Shown in pieces: positions 56,767 to 64,000 of a stretch of 64,000 bases of DNA. The stretch is from Rhodotorula mucilaginosa (taxonomy: Eukaryota; Basidiomycota; Microbotryomycetes; Sporidiobolales; Sporidiobolaceae). The stretch spans positions 124,001-188,000 of the forward strand of contig CP137878.1 of assembly GCA_034406715.1 (NCBI GenBank), given 5' to 3'. Under the pieces are notes generated by a model that was not told the DNA's origin, did no database searches, and saw only the letters and a program-made list of their open reading frames with translations. The translations under genes were made by a program, and so were the position numbers. Within the stretch, counting starts at the first letter, position 1. The number at the start of each line of letters is the position of its first letter.

Positions 56767-59700
56767 CTCAGCGACCCGCGCGCAACAAAGCCAACACTCC
56801 GCTTCCTCGCCGACTCGGGCAGTTTCGACTCGCTCTACTCCCCGTCCTCAGATGACCCGTCTAGTTGAGTTTGCCCTCCACCATACCTCTACCTACATCC
56901 CCCTCTCCCTCACCCTCTCACATACACCCCTCATTCCTTCCTACCTGACTTTCCTGCCTCAATGAGGAGGTTTTTTATTTGGGCCTCCCCCTCGCTTCCC
57001 TCGCTCTGAGTAGTATCCGCGGTCTACACGGGCTCATATAGCTCAACATGACTTGAAACAAGAACTATCTATCTATCTATGGCTCACTCTAGTTAGTGGC
57101 CCCAGTCGACATGAGACTTTTTAGGCTCAAACAACTTTGAGCTTGGAACTTATCCTATCCTATCCAGCTTGCCAAGTCGGCGCAAGAGCTTGTCAGCAAG
57201 CAGGCCAGAATGCGGTGACTTTTGTAACGGCTCATTGGAGAGTTTGACAACCTCTTTTCCCGTTGCTCTCCCTGGAGGCTTTCAAAAAGGTCAAGACACG
57301 ACACCACATTTGGTGGCTCGACAAGTCTAGAGCCCACATCCAGTGCAGATCTGCCATCCCAACCCTTTCACTATACCCACTCTCCTTCTCCTGTCTGCAT
57401 TCTCCGCCCTCTCCACCCTTCGCTCTTTCTGTTCCCACCCATCTTTGCCTCTAGCATCCTCGGTCTACATGGGCTTCCTATAGCTCGATATGACTTGAAA
57501 CAAGATTTATCTATCTATCACGCTCTCGGCGCGAATCAATGGAGCGGATGCTCGGCCTACGCTTCTACCTCGTTTGTCGTACCCAAGCGAGAGTGTAACA
57601 TTGATCCGCACTGGGTCAAAAATTACCGGAGAATCAACTTGAACACTGTCAAAAACCGCACGCCACTCCCGCTCACGGACATTGTTCTTGGGGTGGCGGC
57701 TCAGGCACGCTTCTGGAGCAAGAATTGACCTGATCAATGCTTTCTTGACAAGTGCCGACAGCGAAAAGACGGCAATCAAGATGCCGTTGGGACTTTTGAA
57801 TGGACCGACATGCCTCAAAGACTCTGCAACATGCCGGACACGCATCAGGTGCGCGTCAACAAGACGCCCAGACACCTCATCGAAGGGTGTTGCGAGGCCT
57901 TCGTTGATGATATCATTATCTACAGCAACACCGCCGAGGAGCACGAGAACAAATGCCGCGCCGTCTTCCCCGTCCTCGTCCTCTGCAACACCAAACCCTG
58001 CTGCTCGAGGAAGAAGACCAACCTTTTCACCACCCGGACCAAGTTCCTGTCGCACATCATCTCCCGCGATGGACTCAAAGTCGACCCAGACAAGACCGAC
58101 GAGATCAAGAAAATGGCCGCCATCTTGCACAGTCCCAAGTCCGTGTCTTCGCCCTTGCACAGTACCTCCGCAAGTTCCTTTCTGAACTGGCAAAGCACGC
58201 TTCCGCGCGCACTCCTCTCACAAAGAAGGGTGTCACCGGCATCAAGACTCTCTGGGCAAAAAAGGAGCAGGTGTTTGAGTCAAAAGATCGTTGCGTCCCT
58301 CCCGGTCCTCAAGCCTCTCGACCGGGACTTGGAAACGCCAAATTGGCTCATGACACAGACGTGTCGAAGGGGAACGAGTGGCAGACGCACAACCGTGTAG
58401 GTTCTACTCACGCCGACACATTGCCACCGAGACAAACTACCCAATGCAGAAGCTCCTGGCCATCATTAGATATGTCTTGTTTCAAGTCATATCGAGCTAG
58501 AGAGCCCATGTAGACCAAAGATACTACTCAAAGTGGGGTAAGCGAGCCGCGTTGGAGGCGTGGCAAGTCAAGCTTCTTGGCGTACCTTCCGCATCCTCAC
58601 CAACCACAACACTCTCAGACCCTTCCAGACACAAACCATGCTCTTGTAATGGCAGTCGCGTTGGACGGAAACGCTCGCTGACTACGACTACTCCCTCACC
58701 TCCGTCCCCGGGGAGCAGAACCCGCTGGCAGAGGCCTTGAGCCGCGTCTCCTTCCCGTCCGATCACGATGTGGCAGCCGTAATGGTCTGCTGCATCTCCA
58801 CCGTCTCGCTCTTGACCGATTTCTTCAAGCAAATACATTCGGTCTACAATGGCGACGACCCTATCTGCTCTGTGGCGCTCGCCACCTTCGACTGGACGTT
58901 CGCTTGGAGACAACAGCACCCTTCGGTATGAGGGAAATCGACTCGTCGTTCCGGTCCCCAAGATAGATAGAAATATTTGTTCAGTCCCCAATGAGATTAG
59001 GGAGGAGATAGATAACATTAATTTTCAAGTCATATTGAGCCATAGAAAGCCCATGTAGAGAGAATTTCCTGCACGGCTTGCACGACTCGCTCGGGCACTT
59101 TGGCGCGCGCAAGACTCAAGCGGCTTTGGCAGCGTCATTCTCCTGGCCACACCTTGCAAGGGATGTGGAGTGGTACGTGCAATCCTGCGACGGTTGTCTG
59201 CGACATAAGGCGCGGACGACTCAACAAGCCTGTTGCCTTCGCCCCCTCCCCGTTCCAACCTCTCACCAACAGCTCTCTCACTCGAAATTGTTGATCCGCT
59301 TCCGATGTAGGAAGGCCGCAACATGTTGCTCACCATTTATTGCTTGATCGGCTACTCTCGGCTCGTCGCCTGTTGCATGAAGGACAGCGCCAAAGATGTT
59401 GCCGACCTTGTCTCCAAAGAATGGTTCCAGTTCTTCGGTCTACCCAAAACATTGTAAGCGACTTGAGTCGCGTTTCTGGCGGAGCCTGCACCCGCAACTC
59501 AGGAATCGAGATTCAATTGTTGACCTGATTCCACCCCGACGGACCAACAAGACCGCCATTCAGGTACTACGACTCCATCCACGTGATCGCGCCAGCAGAG
59601 TCAATGCGGTTGTGGCAAAAGACCTTTCGACCTTGTTCTTAGCCTCATCCCCTCTCCTGTACCTCTCGCCCACACCACACTGTGTCCTCTCCCCGCTTTC

Positions 59701-60092
59701 GAGTCGGTCACCTGGGCGCGCTCCTGGTTGACCTCACCCACTGGCGCCCATCTTCGCGCCGTCACCACTTCCCCTCCCGGTTGTCTCGCTTTCACCCGTA
59801 ATCATACGTCGCTCTCACGCCGCCAGGATAGGATAGAATAGGATAAATTCCAAGTTTAAAGTCATTCGAGCCTAGAAGAGACTTACGCCGCCAGTCTGCA
59901 CTCCTCACACGGCTTCGGACTGGCGCTTGCGACCTCGGCGCCTACAAGGCACATTCCGAACCTGATCGACTCATGTGCGCGTGCGGAGGTGAGCCAGAAA
60001 CCCACTTGTTCCTTCACTGCCCTCTCTACGCCATCCCACGTGCGACCCTCCTTGCCTCCCTCCGACTGAAATCGCTCACCCTCGCCTACCTG
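56767..60092 (+). repeat. 3,326-bp tandem repeat, copy 4
   Basis: Same content, offset +9,978 from copy 1; indistinguishable by eye from copies 3 and 5. Confidence 0.92.
57520..59578 (+). mobile_element. Ty3/gypsy fossil, unit 4
   Basis: Copy at +9,978; same structure. Confidence 0.75.
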
Positions 60093-63000
60093 CTCAGCGA
60101 CCCGCGCGCAACAAAGCCAACACTCCGCTTCCTCGCCGACTCGGGCAGTTTCGACTCGCTCTACTCCCCGTCCTCAGATGACCCGTCTAGTTGAGTTTGC
60201 CCTCCACCATACCTCTACCTACATCCCCCTCTCCCTCACCCTCTCACATACACCCCTCATTCCTTCCTACCTGACTTTCCTGCCTCAATGAGGAGGTTTT
60301 TTATTTGGGCCTCCCCCTCGCTTCCCTCGCTCTGAGTAGTATCCGCGGTCTACACGGGCTCATATAGCTCAACATGACTTGAAACAAGAACTATCTATCT
60401 ATCTATGGCTCACTCTAGTTAGTGGCCCCAGTCGACATGAGACTTTTTAGGCTCAAACAACTTTGAGCTTGGAACTTATCCTATCCTATCCAGCTTGCCA
60501 AGTCGGCGCAAGAGCTTGTCAGCAAGCAGGCCAGAATGCGGTGACTTTTGTAACGGCTCATTGGAGAGTTTGACAACCTCTTTTCCCGTTGCTCTCCCTG
60601 GAGGCTTTCAAAAAGGTCAAGACACGACACCACATTTGGTGGCTCGACAAGTCTAGAGCCCACATCCAGTGCAGATCTGCCATCCCAACCCTTTCACTAT
60701 ACCCACTCTCCTTCTCCTGTCTGCATTCTCCGCCCTCTCCACCCTTCGCTCTTTCTGTTCCCACCCATCTTTGCCTCTAGCATCCTCGGTCTACATGGGC
60801 TTCCTATAGCTCGATATGACTTGAAACAAGATTTATCTATCTATCACGCTCTCGGCGCGAATCAATGGAGCGGATGCTCGGCCTACGCTTCTACCTCGTT
60901 TGTCGTACCCAAGCGAGAGTGTAACATTGATCCGCACTGGGTCAAAAATTACCGGAGAATCAACTTGAACACTGTCAAAAACCGCACGCCACTCCCGCTC
61001 ACGGACATTGTTCTTGGGGTGGCGGCTCAGGCACGCTTCTGGAGCAAGAATTGACCTGATCAATGCTTTCTTGACAAGTGCCGACAGCGAAAAGACGGCA
61101 ATCAAGATGCCGTTGGGACTTTTGAATGGACCGACATGCCTCAAAGACTCTGCAACATGCCGGACACGCATCAGGTGCGCGTCAACAAGACGCCCAGACA
61201 CCTCATCGAAGGGTGTTGCGAGGCCTTCGTTGATGATATCATTATCTACAGCAACACCGCCGAGGAGCACGAGAACAAATGCCGCGCCGTCTTCCCCGTC
61301 CTCGTCCTCTGCAACACCAAACCCTGCTGCTCGAGGAAGAAGACCAACCTTTTCACCACCCGGACCAAGTTCCTGTCGCACATCATCTCCCGCGATGGAC
61401 TCAAAGTCGACCCAGACAAGACCGACGAGATCAAGAAAATGGCCGCCATCTTGCACAGTCCCAAGTCCGTGTCTTCGCCCTTGCACAGTACCTCCGCAAG
61501 TTCCTTTCTGAACTGGCAAAGCACGCTTCCGCGCGCACTCCTCTCACAAAGAAGGGTGTCACCGGCATCAAGACTCTCTGGGCAAAAAAGGAGCAGGTGT
61601 TTGAGTCAAAAGATCGTTGCGTCCCTCCCGGTCCTCAAGCCTCTCGACCGGGACTTGGAAACGCCAAATTGGCTCATGACACAGACGTGTCGAAGGGGAA
61701 CGAGTGGCAGACGCACAACCGTGTAGGTTCTACTCACGCCGACACATTGCCACCGAGACAAACTACCCAATGCAGAAGCTCCTGGCCATCATTAGATATG
61801 TCTTGTTTCAAGTCATATCGAGCTAGAGAGCCCATGTAGACCAAAGATACTACTCAAAGTGGGGTAAGCGAGCCGCGTTGGAGGCGTGGCAAGTCAAGCT
61901 TCTTGGCGTACCTTCCGCATCCTCACCAACCACAACACTCTCAGACCCTTCCAGACACAAACCATGCTCTTGTAATGGCAGTCGCGTTGGACGGAAACGC
62001 TCGCTGACTACGACTACTCCCTCACCTCCGTCCCCGGGGAGCAGAACCCGCTGGCAGAGGCCTTGAGCCGCGTCTCCTTCCCGTCCGATCACGATGTGGC
62101 AGCCGTAATGGTCTGCTGCATCTCCACCGTCTCGCTCTTGACCGATTTCTTCAAGCAAATACATTCGGTCTACAATGGCGACGACCCTATCTGCTCTGTG
62201 GCGCTCGCCACCTTCGACTGGACGTTCGCTTGGAGACAACAGCACCCTTCGGTATGAGGGAAATCGACTCGTCGTTCCGGTCCCCAAGATAGATAGAAAT
62301 ATTTGTTCAGTCCCCAATGAGATTAGGGAGGAGATAGATAACATTAATTTTCAAGTCATATTGAGCCATAGAAAGCCCATGTAGAGAGAATTTCCTGCAC
62401 GGCTTGCACGACTCGCTCGGGCACTTTGGCGCGCGCAAGACTCAAGCGGCTTTGGCAGCGTCATTCTCCTGGCCACACCTTGCAAGGGATGTGGAGTGGT
62501 ACGTGCAATCCTGCGACGGTTGTCTGCGACATAAGGCGCGGACGACTCAACAAGCCTGTTGCCTTCGCCCCCTCCCCGTTCCAACCTCTCACCAACAGCT
62601 CTCTCACTCGAAATTGTTGATCCGCTTCCGATGTAGGAAGGCCGCAACATGTTGCTCACCATTTATTGCTTGATCGGCTACTCTCGGCTCGTCGCCTGTT
62701 GCATGAAGGACAGCGCCAAAGATGTTGCCGACCTTGTCTCCAAAGAATGGTTCCAGTTCTTCGGTCTACCCAAAACATTGTAAGCGACTTGAGTCGCGTT
62801 TCTGGCGGAGCCTGCACCCGCAACTCAGGAATCGAGATTCAATTGTTGACCTGATTCCACCCCGACGGACCAACAAGACCGCCATTCAGGTACTACGACT
62901 CCATCCACGTGATCGCGCCAGCAGAGTCAATGCGGTTGTGGCAAAAGACCTTTCGACCTTGTTCTTAGCCTCATCCCCTCTCCTGTACCTCTCGCCCACA

Positions 63001-63418
63001 CCACACTGTGTCCTCTCCCCGCTTTCGAGTCGGTCACCTGGGCGCGCTCCTGGTTGACCTCACCCACTGGCGCCCATCTTCGCGCCGTCACCACTTCCCC
63101 TCCCGGTTGTCTCGCTTTCACCCGTAATCATACGTCGCTCTCACGCCGCCAGGATAGGATAGAATAGGATAAATTCCAAGTTTAAAGTCATTCGAGCCTA
63201 GAAGAGACTTACGCCGCCAGTCTGCACTCCTCACACGGCTTCGGACTGGCGCTTGCGACCTCGGCGCCTACAAGGCACATTCCGAACCTGATCGACTCAT
63301 GTGCGCGTGCGGAGGTGAGCCAGAAACCCACTTGTTCCTTCACTGCCCTCTCTACGCCATCCCACGTGCGACCCTCCTTGCCTCCCTCCGACTGAAATCG
63401 CTCACCCTCGCCTACCTG
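60093..63418 (+). repeat. 3,326-bp tandem repeat, copy 5
   Basis: Same content, offset +13,304 from copy 1; last complete unit in the window. Confidence 0.92.
60846..62904 (+). mobile_element. Ty3/gypsy fossil, unit 5
   Basis: Copy at +13,304; same structure. Confidence 0.75.
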
Positions 63419-64000
63419 CTCAGCGACCCGCGCGCAACAAAGCCAACACTCCGCTTCCTCGCCGACTCGGGCAGTTTCGACTCGCTCTACTCCCCGTCCT
63501 CAGATGACCCGTCTAGTTGAGTTTGCCCTCCACCATACCTCTACCTACATCCCCCTCTCCCTCACCCTCTCACATACACCCCTCATTCCTTCCTACCTGA
63601 CTTTCCTGCCTCAATGAGGAGGTTTTTTATTTGGGCCTCCCCCTCGCTTCCCTCGCTCTGAGTAGTATCCGCGGTCTACACGGGCTCATATAGCTCAACA
63701 TGACTTGAAACAAGAACTATCTATCTATCTATGGCTCACTCTAGTTAGTGGCCCCAGTCGACATGAGACTTTTTAGGCTCAAACAACTTTGAGCTTGGAA
63801 CTTATCCTATCCTATCCAGCTTGCCAAGTCGGCGCAAGAGCTTGTCAGCAAGCAGGCCAGAATGCGGTGACTTTTGTAACGGCTCATTGGAGAGTTTGAC
63901 AACCTCTTTTCCCGTTGCTCTCCCTGGAGGCTTTCAAAAAGGTCAAGACACGACACCACATTTGGTGGCTCGACAAGTCTAGAGCCCACATCCAGTGCAG
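63419..64000 (+). repeat. 3,326-bp tandem repeat, copy 6, cut by the window edge
   Basis: The first 582 bp of a further unit: LINE 3' end, (TATC)n, the (TATCC)n element and part of the unassigned stretch. The array continues to the right. Confidence 0.9.

Noticed and set aside
46789-64000. A CRISPR-like, rDNA or helitron-type array
   Set aside because: The unit is 3.3 kb with no short direct repeats and spacers, no rRNA sequence and no Rep/helicase; the content is LINE and Ty3 debris.

Overview
This window is nuclear DNA of a GC-rich basidiomycete fungus. A red-yeast or smut-like Pucciniomycotina (Microbotryomycetes) is my best guess, by inference only. The evidence is tightly packed genes broken by many short introns (about 55-130 nt, mostly GT-AG, a few GC-AG), CTNAC-like branch points, and protein families typical of such fungi. 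There is no sign of operons, bacterial ribosome sites, tRNAs or a CRISPR array.

Left 44.5 kb, ordinary gene-dense DNA. In order: a truncated YeeE/YedE-type membrane protein (-); an acylaminoacyl-peptidase (+); an MFSD10-like transporter (+); a secreted type-B carboxylesterase (+); a type II membrane glycosyltransferase fused to an SGNH/PC-esterase domain (+); the PP1 regulator YPI1 (-); a very large acidic protein of about 2,331 aa (+); an F-box protein (+); a FAD amine oxidase with a peroxisomal tail (-); a lyase-like jelly-roll protein (+); a GT2-GT4 double glycosyltransferase (+); a small GPI-anchored Ser/Ala-rich wall protein (-); an SRPBCC protein (+); ribokinase (+); a 959-aa protein with a C-terminal Cys-rich zinc motif (-); a four-BRCT DPB11/Rad4/TopBP1 homologue (-); and a kinesin (+). 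All CDS models are spliced by hand. I accepted an exon junction only when phase and conserved protein sequence agreed, and exon coordinates are given in each entry. Several products fit one theme, the cell surface and glycans (two giant glycosyltransferases, the esterase, the GPI protein), and another, chromosome duplication and segregation (DPB11, kinesin, YPI1, possibly the acidic protein).

From 44.5 to 46.5 kb the texture changes. GC content and coding signal drop and a 21-base C run appears. From 46.8 kb to the right edge the window is a head-to-tail array of a 3,326-bp unit: five full copies plus 582 bp, nearly identical. Each unit is a mosaic of dead retroelements: a broken Ty3/gypsy polyprotein region interrupted by short non-LTR retroposon ends, plus 5'-truncated LINE 3' ends with (TATC)n tails and a second short family with (TATCC)n tails. 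The array looks like a young macrosatellite built by unequal exchange between two LINE copies. The left junction, inside LINE coding sequence at 46,788/46,789, is visible; the right end lies outside the window.
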